Shown piece by piece: positions 34,031 through 43,024 of a stretch of DNA of 64,000 nt. The notes beneath the pieces were generated by a model. It was not told the origin of the DNA. It was given only the letters and a program-made list of their open reading frames with translations, and did no database searches. Within the stretch, counting starts at the first letter, position 1; every line of letters starts with the position of its first letter. Both the position numbers and the translations under genes were made by a program. The DNA is from UBA1413 sp964552955 (GTDB taxonomy: Bacteria; Bacteroidota; Bacteroidia; Bacteroidales; Prolixibacteraceae), in NCBI GenBank assembly GCA_964552955.1, contig CAZKIU010000008.1, positions 34,257 through 98,256 of the forward strand. Reading direction: 5' to 3'.

Positions 34031-35936
34031 ACATCCATTTCCAGTGGCTGGTGGTTTGAGGGACCTTGAGCAGGACCTCATTCCACCCTTTTTTCAGGTG
34101 GACGGTGGTAGGTTCCCTGAAGAAGTAGTTTTCGTCGCTGAATGGGATTTCATCGCTGGCGGCGGGCAAACCGGGGTTGTTCCATTGTGGTGGTTCGATG
34201 GATGTGCCGTTGACCCACACCCGGGGGTGGGTGGTGTGCCATTCGCCCTGGAGGGGGAATGGCCCCCCCCTGCGGCCTGCCGAGCGGGACCAGTCATGAA
34301 ATCCGATCCAACAAGCGACTTCCTGGCTGCAGGGCGACCAGATACGGGTGCGGGCATATACCGTTCCCTCCTGCTGCTCAAACCAGGAGGGGAAACCGAA
34401 GAAATGACGGATATGAATGGTCCCTCCGGGATAGGGGCCACTCCAGGTATATTCCTTTCCGTCGATAGTATAGCTTTCCCTGAGGGTATCCTCAACGGCA
34501 AATTTCCGGTCCACATCGCCCTGGTGATCAAAGGGGCCTATGATTTCCCAGGTGATGTCAGCCTGTTTCACGTAGGGAAATGGTTTGCCCTGAAAATAGA
34601 GATCCCGGTGGCGGACCAGCCGCTGCTCGAACGCCCTGAATTTTTCGAAATAGCCGTGTTCTGCCGCATCGCCGGAAAGGGGCAACCGGGCCAGAAACCG
34701 TTCACCATAATCGTTGCTATCACCGCTCCAGGAGGTTTCACTATAGGTAACAATGCAAGGATAAACGGGATTCTGGCTGATGATATCCCTTTCGTGAGAG
34801 ACGTTGTTGTCGTTCCAGCAACAGAGGACCCCTCCGAGGCGGAGGCTATCGCTCTGCGCTACGCCACAGATCCGGTCGAAGTAAAGTTGTGCCACACCGG
34901 CCAGGGGATCGAGGTGGTTGAGATAATTGAGGCGGGAATCCAGATAGCGGTGCCCGGGTTTGGGAAAGCCATTGGACGACCAGAGCTGGGTGATGGAGGT
35001 GGTGTCGTTGTCGATAGGCTGTCCGGGGCGCCATACGAGCAGCTCACGGCCGTTTTCCCTGACCTTGCTGACCAGGTGGGGCAACAACCCGGGTGCCGGT
35101 CGTTCGTAGTCATGCCATACCTCGTCGGTCCCCAGATGGATCCAGGGCATCTCCTCCGGAGTAGCCAGTTGGCACAACTCATCGATCAGCTCTGAAAGAA
35201 TGGTTTGCACCCGGGGATCCTGCATGGTCTCCAGGCCTAAGGCCTTCCGGAAAGCCTCACTGTGCCCGGGAATGTCAAATTCGGGGACCAGAGTGATATG
35301 CCGCTCCCTGCAGTAGTTGAGCAGCTCCCGGAACTCCTCCTGGGTATAATATTTACCCGGCCACCGGCTCATGGAGGTGGAGTCCTGCAACTGCGGATAG
35401 CGCTTACTTTCGAGCCTCCAACCCGGGTTATCGGTAACATGAAAATGGAAGAGATTGAACTTGTAAGCAGCCAGCACGTCGATCTGCTCCTTGAGTAAAG
35501 GGAGGGACATGTAATTGCGGCCCACGTCCTGCATGAATCCGCGGATCGCAAAAGCCGGCCAGTCGGTAATCGTGCATCCGGCCAGGAGATCCCTGCCGCG
35601 GTGGTTGATCTTAAGTTGATTCAAGGTCTGTTCGCCGCGAAAGAGCCCCGCAGGGGTCAGCGCCTCCAGAATTACCGAATCGCGGCTTACCTTCAGGAGG
35701 TACCCTTCCCCTGCATTGTGGGTTACACCCGGCAGCGTGGAGACCAACCTCCTGACCATGCGGTTCCCGTTCCCTTCCAACTGGAAATCGTCACCCGTCC
35801 AGGTAACCGATTGCGGCATCGGAATCAGCGCCGGAACTTCCTTCCGCTGAGGCCTACAGGCCACCATAATGAACAGTAATAACAACATTGCGGTGGAGAT
35901 CGCACGCCGCCCCTCATTCATACCAGATAATTTCAT
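33957..35936 (-). CDS. Beta-N-acetylhexosaminidase, GH20, lipoprotein
   Basis: Removes terminal GlcNAc or GalNAc from glycans in the periplasm or at the cell surface. The 659-aa product has a lipoprotein signal (LLLLFIMVAC, Cys lipidation site), the GH20b N-terminal domain (VPALIPMPQSVTWTGDDFQL), and the GH20 barrel with FNLFHFHVTDNPGWRLESKRYPQL. The catalytic pair is Asp271-Glu272 in IHLGTDEVWHD; most members have GGDE, here GTDE. A C-terminal region (about 470-650) with sugar-binding-like features follows. Alternative start at Met6. A -7 element lies at 35980-35987. Confidence 0.93.
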   Translation of the reverse strand: MKLSGMNEGRRAISTAMLLLLFIMVACRPQRKEVPALIPMPQSVTWTGDDFQLEGNGNRMVRRLVSTLPGVTHNAGEGYLLKVSRDSVILEALTPAGLFRGEQTLNQLKINHRGRDLLAGCTITDWPAFAIRGFMQDVGRNYMSLPLLKEQIDVLAAYKFNLFHFHVTDNPGWRLESKRYPQLQDSTSMSRWPGKYYTQEEFRELLNYCRERHITLVPEFDIPGHSEAFRKALGLETMQDPRVQTILSELIDELCQLATPEEMPWIHLGTDEVWHDYERPAPGLLPHLVSKVRENGRELLVWRPGQPIDNDTTSITQLWSSNGFPKPGHRYLDSRLNYLNHLDPLAGVAQLYFDRICGVAQSDSLRLGGVLCCWNDNNVSHERDIISQNPVYPCIVTYSETSWSGDSNDYGERFLARLPLSGDAAEHGYFEKFRAFEQRLVRHRDLYFQGKPFPYVKQADITWEIIGPFDHQGDVDRKFAVEDTLRESYTIDGKEYTWSGPYPGGTIHIRHFFGFPSWFEQQEGTVYARTRIWSPCSQEVACWIGFHDWSRSAGRRGGPFPLQGEWHTTHPRVWVNGTSIEPPQWNNPGLPAASDEIPFSDENYFFREPTTVHLKKGWNEVLLKVPQTTSHWKWMFTFVPLLQQEENFAEIPGLRFSPR

Positions 35937-35979
35937 AGTCTCCTCCCATTAGATGCTCTTAAAATTACGTGAAATTTTC

Positions 35980-35987
35980 CAAACTTA
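35980..35987 (-). promoter_or_regulatory. Candidate -7 element for the GH20 gene
   Basis: The minus strand reads TAAGTTTG, an exact TAnnTTTG, 44 bp upstream of the start. No -33 box of good spacing seen. Confidence 0.4.
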
Positions 35988-36083
35988 AGAGTCACCTCTA
36001 GGGTTAGCGCTATAAATTGATCCTGATGCGGGCTTAACCGGCAACCTATTTTTGATCCACATAGGCATTGGAAGGCGGAGTCA

Positions 36084-36974
36084 TCAGCCCTGACCGATCA
36101 TGACGGAGGTCATGGTCAGAGAACCACCGATGGCGGTATCATTGAAAAGGGTCACCTGATCGCTGTTCTCTTTCAGGGCGAGGGCGTAAAGCAAAGGCAG
36201 ATAGTGCTCGGGGGTTGGAATGGCCAGTTCAAAAGCCCGGCCCTGCGATTTATAACTGATAAGGGCCTCATGTTCTCCCCTGAGGATAAACCGGCGCATT
36301 TTCTCCTGTGCCTCGAGGGCCCAGTCAAAACCGAATTCCGGCTCCTGCAGCTTATTCCAGGCGACCAGTCTGAGATTGTGGACCATATTACCGCTGCCGA
36401 TGATCAGGACGCCTTTTTCACGCAGTGATTTGAGTTCATTGGCCAAGGCATAGTGGTCACGGGGGGTACGGAAGTAGTCGAGGCTCATCTGGATCACGGG
36501 GACTTCGGCATCAGGATAAAGGTGTTTGATGACGCTCCAGGCGCCATGGTCGAGGCCCCATTTCTCATCGAGCCGGATCTGGGTCCCTTTCACCAGCGAT
36601 TGGGTTTCGCGGGCCAGTTCCGGACTTCCGGGAGCCGGGTATTGCACGTCAAACAGTTCTTTGGGAAAACCACCGAAATCATGGATGGTCATGGGGCGCT
36701 CCATGGCCGTCACAAAGGTACCCCGTGTCTCCCAATGGGCTGACACACAAAGAATGGCAGAGGGTTTGGGGATCTCCTGCCCCACCCTGCGGAAGCCCGC
36801 CACAAATTCATTCTCTTCAATGGCATTCATCGGACTGCCGTGACCCAGGAACAGCACGGGCATTTTCTCCGTGCGCTCCATGGGGGCAGTCATTCTCGCC
36901 AATTCATCAAGACTCATAACAGATGCGGTTAATGGCAGTAATGCCAGGGATTTGGTAAATTTCCTTCTGTCCAC
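36084..36974 (-). CDS. LigB-type extradiol dioxygenase (DODA/YgiD-like)
   Basis: Ring-opening dioxygenase of the 4,5-DOPA dioxygenase family, 296 aa. Metal-site residues appear in FLGHGSPMNAIE, VSAHWETRG, GLDHGAWSV and GSGNMVHNL. An N-terminal MDRRKFTKSLALLPLTASV resembles a Tat or Sec signal, so it may act outside the cytoplasm. It lies 10 bp downstream of the DoxX gene in a YceI-DoxX-LigB operon. The natural substrate is unknown; anaerobic life makes an oxygenase role puzzling. Confidence 0.88.
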   Translation of the reverse strand: MDRRKFTKSLALLPLTASVMSLDELARMTAPMERTEKMPVLFLGHGSPMNAIEENEFVAGFRRVGQEIPKPSAILCVSAHWETRGTFVTAMERPMTIHDFGGFPKELFDVQYPAPGSPELARETQSLVKGTQIRLDEKWGLDHGAWSVIKHLYPDAEVPVIQMSLDYFRTPRDHYALANELKSLREKGVLIIGSGNMVHNLRLVAWNKLQEPEFGFDWALEAQEKMRRFILRGEHEALISYKSQGRAFELAIPTPEHYLPLLYALALKENSDQVTLFNDTAIGGSLTMTSVMIGQG

Positions 36975-36984
36975 GCAGCCGATG

Positions 36985-37410
36985 TCAACGGTTCATCTTC
37001 TTATAAAGGAGGTGGTCTATTGAATATTGGCCTGCACCAGCGATCCCCAGGGCGACATAAATCACCAGGTAAAACAAGGGAAGTTCCTTGGCAGACAAGG
37101 GATCGGCGCTATGAATGATGAAGAAGGCCACCAGCATGGTAATGATCAGTGGTATCACGGAGAGGCGTGTTGCCAACCCTAAAATGAGGAGAACAGAACA
37201 GAATACTTCTGCAAAAACGGTCAGGGCCAGAGAAGCCGTTGCTCCCACCCCCAGGGGATCAGGGAAGGCAATGGGCTCGCTCCCCAGAAGCAGGTTAAGC
37301 TTCCCCATTCCATGAGTCAGCATAAGGATTCCGGCAGTCAGCCGTAACAACAACAGGGCAATATTTCCGTGCCCGGAAACGGTAACCGGATGAAATACCG
37401 ATTTCAACAT
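36985..37410 (-). CDS. DoxX family membrane protein
   Basis: 141 aa with four hydrophobic helices: IALLLLRLTAGILMLTHGMG (the family-typical first helix), then ASLALTVFAEVFCSVLLILG, LSVIPLIITMLVAFFI and PLFYLVIYVALGIAGAG. DoxX proteins have been linked to quinone or thiol redox reactions, but the biochemical role here is open. MLKSVFHPV was chosen as start; the open frame runs upstream into the yceI 3' end. It is 40 bp downstream of yceI. Confidence 0.85.
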   Translation of the reverse strand: MLKSVFHPVTVSGHGNIALLLLRLTAGILMLTHGMGKLNLLLGSEPIAFPDPLGVGATASLALTVFAEVFCSVLLILGLATRLSVIPLIITMLVAFFIIHSADPLSAKELPLFYLVIYVALGIAGAGQYSIDHLLYKKMNR

Positions 37411-37450
37411 GATGTACTTATTAAAGGTATTTGAGTAAGATTTATCCTTT

Positions 37451-37990
37451 TTAGGCCTGTTTAACAAACTGGACCTCAGCGTTGATTCTCACTTCCTCGC
37501 TGACCAGGACGCCACCGGTTTCCAGGGCGGCATTCCAGTTCAGCCCCCACTCCTTGCGGTTGATTTTTCCGGATACGGCGAAAGCAGCTTTCTCATTGCC
37601 CCATGGATCCTTGTTGACCCCGCCAAACTCCACATCAAGGGTCACTTCCTTGCTGATCCCCTTGATCGTAAGCAGTCCCGTCAGCTTATAGTTCTCATCG
37701 TCGACCTGCTTGAATGCGGTGCTCACGAAGGTGAGTTCCTGATGATTCTCTAGATCAAAGAAATCAGCTCCTCTCAGGTGCGCATCCCGGTTCTCCTCAT
37801 TGGTGAAGATGGACGCGGCATCAATGCTGACGGTGATGGGCGCTTTGGTGAACTCCTCACCGCCGATTTCAGCCGAGAATTTACGGAACTCCCCTTTTAC
37901 ATTGGAGATCATCAGATGTTTAACCTTAAATAATAGTTCGCTGTGTGAAGGATCCAGGACCCACTTAACTGTTGAATTGTTCTTTTCCAT
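37451..37990 (-). CDS. YceI family polyisoprenoid-binding protein
   Basis: 179-aa lipocalin-like protein without a signal peptide (starts MEKNNSTVKWVLDPSHSELL). Typical YceI motifs: WVLDPSHSELLFKVKHLMIS, VKGEFRKF, IDAASIFTNEENRDAHLRGADFFD, and GVNKDPWGNEKAAFAVSGKINRKEWG. Binds isoprenoid or lipid chains in related proteins. It heads the operon with doxX and the LigB gene, and lies 120 bp from the AraC regulator gene. TTACTTTG, a one-mismatch -7 box, lies at about 38033-38040. Confidence 0.93.
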   Translation of the reverse strand: MEKNNSTVKWVLDPSHSELLFKVKHLMISNVKGEFRKFSAEIGGEEFTKAPITVSIDAASIFTNEENRDAHLRGADFFDLENHQELTFVSTAFKQVDDENYKLTGLLTIKGISKEVTLDVEFGGVNKDPWGNEKAAFAVSGKINRKEWGLNWNAALETGGVLVSEEVRINAEVQFVKQA

Positions 37991-38109
37991 TTTACCTTAT
38001 TTTAATATATTAATATCCTTTTATATTATTCTGCAAAGTAAACCCCATTCAACTATAGGTGGGTTACAATTTTCGGAAAAGAAGTGGTAAAATCCGGAAA
38101 AAGGCAGAT

Positions 38110-38937
38110 TCACAAGAGTTTTCTCATCTCCTTACGGAAATCAGAAGGTGTTTGTCCGGCTTTCTTTTTGAATACGGTGGTGAAGTAGGATTTTTCGTTA
38201 TACCCCAATTCGAAGCCTATTTCAGAAACTGGTTTATCGGTGCTTACCAGCAGGTTCTTGGCTTCGATGAGTTTACGGGTTTCGATGATTTCCGAAGCGC
38301 TTTGCTGCATGACGTTCTGGCAGATGATGTTCAGGTTTCTTGACGACATGAAGAGTTTCTCGGCATAGTACTCTACCCCCAGTGATCTGCGGAAGTTCTC
38401 CTCCAGGATCTTCAGGAAGTTTTTAAAGGTAATGTTTTGGGTTTTGGGGTTCACCGCCCCGGGCGTTTGGACATTTTTTCTCTCCACTTCGATCAGTGTC
38501 AGCAGAGAAGTCAGTAAGGGTCTGATCACCGAAAAATCGGGAGGATCTTGTACCATTTCACCGTGGAGGATCTCACAAAGGGCCACCAGCCGCCGGAAGC
38601 GGTCGTTAGCGAAGAGCCCAATGTTGGCCGAATCGTGAAAATTGGTATAGAGTTGAAAAGCCACTTCAGGGATCAGCTCATTTTTGAAGCGCAGGACCCA
38701 GATCAGGCATTTCCCTTCCACAGTGCCAGGAATGACCCGATGTACCTTGCCGCGGGCCACAAAAGAGATATAGGGGGCCTCAATCCTTTCGGATTTGAAA
38801 TCAATGAAATGGTCCAGGTAACCCTCCACACCCACCAGCAACTCTTCATAGTCATGGGAATGGGGTTCATCGGGCATGGAGGCGATTCTGGCCGCATCGC
38901 CACCCTCAACGGTATATATTTTGAACCACTCGGTCAT
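38110..38937 (-). CDS. AraC family transcriptional regulator
   Basis: 275 aa: N-terminal cupin-like ligand domain (PHSHDYEELLVGVEG, YISFVARGKVHRVIPG) and two C-terminal helix-turn-helix units (YYAEKLFMSSRNLNIICQNV; PVSEIGFELGYNEKSYFTTV with FKKKAGQTPSDFRKEM). It is transcribed in the direction of yceI-doxX-ligB and is the likely regulator of that operon, though control of the upstream PUL is also possible. Confidence 0.92.
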   Translation of the reverse strand: MTEWFKIYTVEGGDAARIASMPDEPHSHDYEELLVGVEGYLDHFIDFKSERIEAPYISFVARGKVHRVIPGTVEGKCLIWVLRFKNELIPEVAFQLYTNFHDSANIGLFANDRFRRLVALCEILHGEMVQDPPDFSVIRPLLTSLLTLIEVERKNVQTPGAVNPKTQNITFKNFLKILEENFRRSLGVEYYAEKLFMSSRNLNIICQNVMQQSASEIIETRKLIEAKNLLVSTDKPVSEIGFELGYNEKSYFTTVFKKKAGQTPSDFRKEMRKLL

Positions 38938-39028
38938 GACCTGTGTAGAAGCACTGGTTTACCCTACAAATATGCAAAAAATGGTTCAGGGAGGCAAAGG
39001 GTTCCGGCGAGATCGTCAGGAGGCAGGT

Positions 39029-42000
39029 CTAATGGTCAAGCAGGTCACTCGGCGATTTCTTAAAATGCTTCTTAAAGACGGTGCTGAAATAGCCCACACT
39101 GGAGAAGCCGCACATTTCGCTGACTTCGGTGACCGAATATTTACGGCTTTGCAGCAGTTCACTGGCGTGTTGCAGCCTGATGGTTTTCATGAAGTCGGTT
39201 GGAGACATTCCGGTCAGGGCTTTCATTTTTTTGTACAGCAGGGAGCTGCTCACATTCATGGCCATGGCAAACTCTTCTTTGTCGAAACTATCGTCGGAAA
39301 GATGGGTCTTGGCCACTTCCAGAATTTTACGGACAAATTTATCATTATGTTCATTGTCCATCAGAGGGGCCGGATCATTCTGCACCATCAGTTTCAGGGT
39401 CTTCTCCCTGATCAGTTCGCGGTTCTGAATCAGGGTTTTAATCCGCTGGATGAGCAGGTTCATGTCAAAGGGTTTGGTCAGGTAGTCGTCGGCACCCAGC
39501 CCCAAACCCTGTAACTGGTCTTTCTTATCGGTCAAAGCGGTAAGCAGGATGACAGGGATGTGAGAGGTTTCCCAGGTGGACTTCATCTGCCGGCATAGAT
39601 CAAAGCCATTCATCCGGGGCATCACCACATCGGATACCACCAGATCGGGCAACTGCCGGCGAATATTCTTCCACGCCTCTTCCCCATCGCGCGCTACCGA
39701 AATCATAAACTCACCTTCCAGTGCTGTTTCCATGAAGTTGAGTAAATCCTCATGATCTTCAACAAGAAACACTTTCATTTCACGGGCAGCGGCTCCTTCT
39801 CTGACCGGTAAGGATTGGGCTGCTGCGTCAAACCCGGATGGGCCGGTGTTGGACGGGAGGACGTCCCCAGAGAGGAGCTGAGTATCGTGACCGGGCACGG
39901 CAGGTTCATGCACGGTTTGCTCATGCCTGGTGGGTTGAAGTTCTGAAGGATCGGCCATCGTAGGCGTGCGTTCCGGCACTTCCCTTAAGGGAATATTGAT
40001 TCTGAAGGTGGATCCTCCATTTTCGCGACTTTCGCAACTGATATCCCCTCCATGCAGGGTCACATATTTCTTCACCAAAAGCAGGCCCAGTCCAGACCCC
40101 GGCACGCGGGCATTCACTGCATTCTCACCCCGGTAGAACTCTCTGAAAAGCTGGCGTTGCGCCTTTTTGTCCATGCCTATGCCCTGGTCCCTGACCAGCA
40201 GGGTCCACTGTTTTTTACCGCATTTCAGGTCAATCTGCACACAAGTCCCGGAGTTGGAATACTTGATGGCATTGGAAACCAGGTTGTCGATCACCTTTTC
40301 CATTTTGGGTTCATCGACCGCAGTAAGACAATGGTCGCAATCGGCATGAAATCCGAGGGCGATATTTTTACTTTCTGCCAGCGACTTAAACATCAGAATA
40401 CGGCCCGCCACCAGTCTGACCACGTCTGTTCCCGACAATCCCAGGTTCTCCTTTCCAATATCGGCCTTTTGAAAGTCCATCAGTTGTGTGACCACGGAAG
40501 TGAGCTGTCTGATTTGGTTCTGGGCTATCTGAAGGTAATAACGCCCTTTGTCAGAGAGTTGGGGTTCACGGCCCAACTCTTCCACGGGAGCCTTGATCAG
40601 GGTCAGGGAGGTACGGAAGTCATGGGCCGTATTGGTGAAAAAGCGGACTTTCTCTTCGGTGTGTTTCTGCTTCAGCCCGTTGATATATAGAAGCAGGTAG
40701 AGGAGTACAATACCTAAAATAATGGCCAGGACCAGGACCCAGAACCAGCTTCTTCTCCAGACCGGGGGGATCAGTCTCAGATCCAGGGAGCGGTCGCTCA
40801 GGATGTGGGTCATGGAGTTATCCATCATCTTGATGTGAAGGGTATAGTGGTCACTGGGCAAGTTAGTGTAGGTGATGGTCCGATTGTTGGAGGGACGGTT
40901 CCAGTCCTTGTCAAATCCTTCGAGCAGCCAGGAAAAGGTAGCTCCCGGCGGAACTCCCAGGGGTAAAACCTCCAGGGAGATGGTATTCTGGAAATATTTC
41001 AGTCTTATCGATTGGAGACTGTCTACCGGCCTGTCGAGTCCAAAAGCCTGAATTTCCCTCACCGATCGGCCGGAAATAGTGAGATCCTGAAAAAAGATAC
41101 GGCCACTGGCGGGGATTTCCCTCAGGGATTCCGGATCAAAAACGACCATTCCGTAGTTAGTGCCCCAGGCCATCCGTCCGTTCCGCAAGAGTGCGGCCGC
41201 ACTTTTATTAAAAGAGACAGAGGATATGGGAAAAATCGATTGAAAGGAGTTGGTCGATTTATCGGCGGGGTTAAACCGGCAGAGGCCGTTTTCGGTTCCC
41301 AGCCAGAGGTACCGGCCATCAGAAAGGATGCTGTTGACAAAATTGGAGGGGAGGCCGCTTTTAGCATCATATTTTTGTATAGAACCGCTCTTGCTATTGT
41401 ACTCCAGCAATCCTTCACCGCTGGTGCACAACCAGATCACCTCCCCGTCAACCAGAATGTCCTGAACCACTACCCCCGTAAGCAGGTTTTTGAGTTCGCC
41501 CGATTTCTTGTTAAGAAGAGACAGCCCATAGCTGAATCCCAGCAGGATCTCCCCGGGCGCCAGTTCGGCGAAGGAACTGACCGGTTCTTCCGAAAAGGTC
41601 CTGAACTGGTTGTCGTGGACGGAATAACATAAAAAATCTCCGTTGACTCCGCCGATCCACATATCCCCCTCGCTGTCCTGCAGGAAATCGAAAATAAAAT
41701 TACTCATGGCGGGCATCTGGTCACCCCGGCAATAGTGGGCCACCTCCTGTCCCGCTTTCTGATCAAGCAAATAAAACCCGGAGGAATAACTGCCTGCCCA
41801 GATATGGCCATGCCCGTCTTCGGCCAGGGCCAGGAAGACCTGGGCCTGCTCCAGTTTATTGTGGTAATAGCTGCTCCAACGGTTGTTTTTGACGTCTCGA
41901 CAGCTGATGCCGTTGTTGGTGGCCATCCAGATCTTCCCGTCACGGTCTTCCAGGATGGCATTGACGTCATTGTTCACCAGGGAGCCGGGATCATTGGCAT

Positions 42001-43000
42001 GATGGACATATTGGTCCACCACAGGAGATGCCAGGTTATAAAAGGAGACGCCCCCGCTGATGGTGGCGATCCAGACCCGTTTCCCGGTTTCGCAGAAGAT
42101 ATCATACACCCCATTTCCCCGCAGGGAGAAGGGATTTTCATCATCGTCCTTGAAGACGGAGAGTAACCTTCTGCTTGATTTCTCCAGTTCCCAGATGCCC
42201 TGCCCGTCAATGCCGGCCAGGATGGTCGAATCGGAGTTTTCGGCCAGGGCCAGTACGGGCTGGTGCGGGAATACCCCCTGCAGGGGATGGTGCAGGGTTG
42301 CATCGTTAAAATCATAGCAAAACAACCCGTTGGAAAGGGTGCCCATCCAGAGGTGACGATGGACCTGGTCATATAAAAGGGAATAGACCGACAACGGCCC
42401 GGGCCCGTTGAACCGGTGCACTTCTTTTCTTTTCTGACCTTTCACATCAAAGAGCAGAATACCTCCCACCCGGGCCACCAGGATCTGGTGGTCATCATAC
42501 CAGGTGATGCCATATCGCTCCCTGGAAATCTCTCCCACCAGCGAGAACTCCCCATTATGGTATTTATAGAGGCCAATATCCAAGGCAAACCACAAATCGC
42601 CTTCCGGATCAATCAGCAAATTGTAAACATCAAAAAGCTGGCTCCCGAGAAAATGGGCCAGATTTAACACCAGTCCGAATTTGTCGAGCAGCGGATCATA
42701 TCTGAAAACCTGCCCGTTGTTGGTATAGGCAAACAGCCTTCCGTTACGGTAAGCCAGCTTGACGATAATGGCCCCTGTGGTTTCAAAGGGAAGCAGGTAA
42801 ATCCTGTAATCGTCGTCGGTTAAGCGTAATATGCCTGTTTTGGAGGAGGCCCAGACAAAACCATTTTCATCCTTGCAGATTGAATTGGTCACCCGCATGG
42901 ATATGCCAAACAGGTTGTTGACACTGTAGAAATTTACAGGGGCGGAGGTGGCAGCCAGGGCAGCCAGGACAACCAAGCAAATCGTCAGCCTGATCCTCAT
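39029..43000 (-). CDS. Hybrid two-component system regulator (HTCS)
   Basis: Single-chain sensor kinase plus response regulator of PULs, 1323 aa. Signal peptide; about 650 residues of two-component propeller repeats (for example LWFALDIGLYKYHNGEFSL, IWMATNNGISCRDV) and a Y_Y_Y domain form the periplasmic sensor; a membrane helix lies near residue 755 (FWVLVLAIILGIVLLYLLLY). Cytoplasmic parts: HisKA with AHDFRTSLTLIKAP (about 790), ATPase with NLVSNAIKYSNSG and GSGLGLLLVKKYV, a receiver with VVSDVVMPRMNG (phospho-Asp about 1124) and DYLTKPFD, and an AraC-type DNA-binding domain ending FKKHFKKSPSDLLDH. It follows the GH43 gene by 24 bp. The sensor probably binds a xylan or arabinan oligosaccharide. 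Confidence 0.96.
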   Translation of the reverse strand: MRIRLTICLVVLAALAATSAPVNFYSVNNLFGISMRVTNSICKDENGFVWASSKTGILRLTDDDYRIYLLPFETTGAIIVKLAYRNGRLFAYTNNGQVFRYDPLLDKFGLVLNLAHFLGSQLFDVYNLLIDPEGDLWFALDIGLYKYHNGEFSLVGEISRERYGITWYDDHQILVARVGGILLFDVKGQKRKEVHRFNGPGPLSVYSLLYDQVHRHLWMGTLSNGLFCYDFNDATLHHPLQGVFPHQPVLALAENSDSTILAGIDGQGIWELEKSSRRLLSVFKDDDENPFSLRGNGVYDIFCETGKRVWIATISGGVSFYNLASPVVDQYVHHANDPGSLVNNDVNAILEDRDGKIWMATNNGISCRDVKNNRWSSYYHNKLEQAQVFLALAEDGHGHIWAGSYSSGFYLLDQKAGQEVAHYCRGDQMPAMSNFIFDFLQDSEGDMWIGGVNGDFLCYSVHDNQFRTFSEEPVSSFAELAPGEILLGFSYGLSLLNKKSGELKNLLTGVVVQDILVDGEVIWLCTSGEGLLEYNSKSGSIQKYDAKSGLPSNFVNSILSDGRYLWLGTENGLCRFNPADKSTNSFQSIFPISSVSFNKSAAALLRNGRMAWGTNYGMVVFDPESLREIPASGRIFFQDLTISGRSVREIQAFGLDRPVDSLQSIRLKYFQNTISLEVLPLGVPPGATFSWLLEGFDKDWNRPSNNRTITYTNLPSDHYTLHIKMMDNSMTHILSDRSLDLRLIPPVWRRSWFWVLVLAIILGIVLLYLLLYINGLKQKHTEEKVRFFTNTAHDFRTSLTLIKAPVEELGREPQLSDKGRYYLQIAQNQIRQLTSVVTQLMDFQKADIGKENLGLSGTDVVRLVAGRILMFKSLAESKNIALGFHADCDHCLTAVDEPKMEKVIDNLVSNAIKYSNSGTCVQIDLKCGKKQWTLLVRDQGIGMDKKAQRQLFREFYRGENAVNARVPGSGLGLLLVKKYVTLHGGDISCESRENGGSTFRINIPLREVPERTPTMADPSELQPTRHEQTVHEPAVPGHDTQLLSGDVLPSNTGPSGFDAAAQSLPVREGAAAREMKVFLVEDHEDLLNFMETALEGEFMISVARDGEEAWKNIRRQLPDLVVSDVVMPRMNGFDLCRQMKSTWETSHIPVILLTALTDKKDQLQGLGLGADDYLTKPFDMNLLIQRIKTLIQNRELIREKTLKLMVQNDPAPLMDNEHNDKFVRKILEVAKTHLSDDSFDKEEFAMAMNVSSSLLYKKMKALTGMSPTDFMKTIRLQHASELLQSRKYSVTEVSEMCGFSSVGYFSTVFKKHFKKSPSDLLDH

Positions 43001-43024
43001 AAAAAGACGACAGATAGTGTAGGG

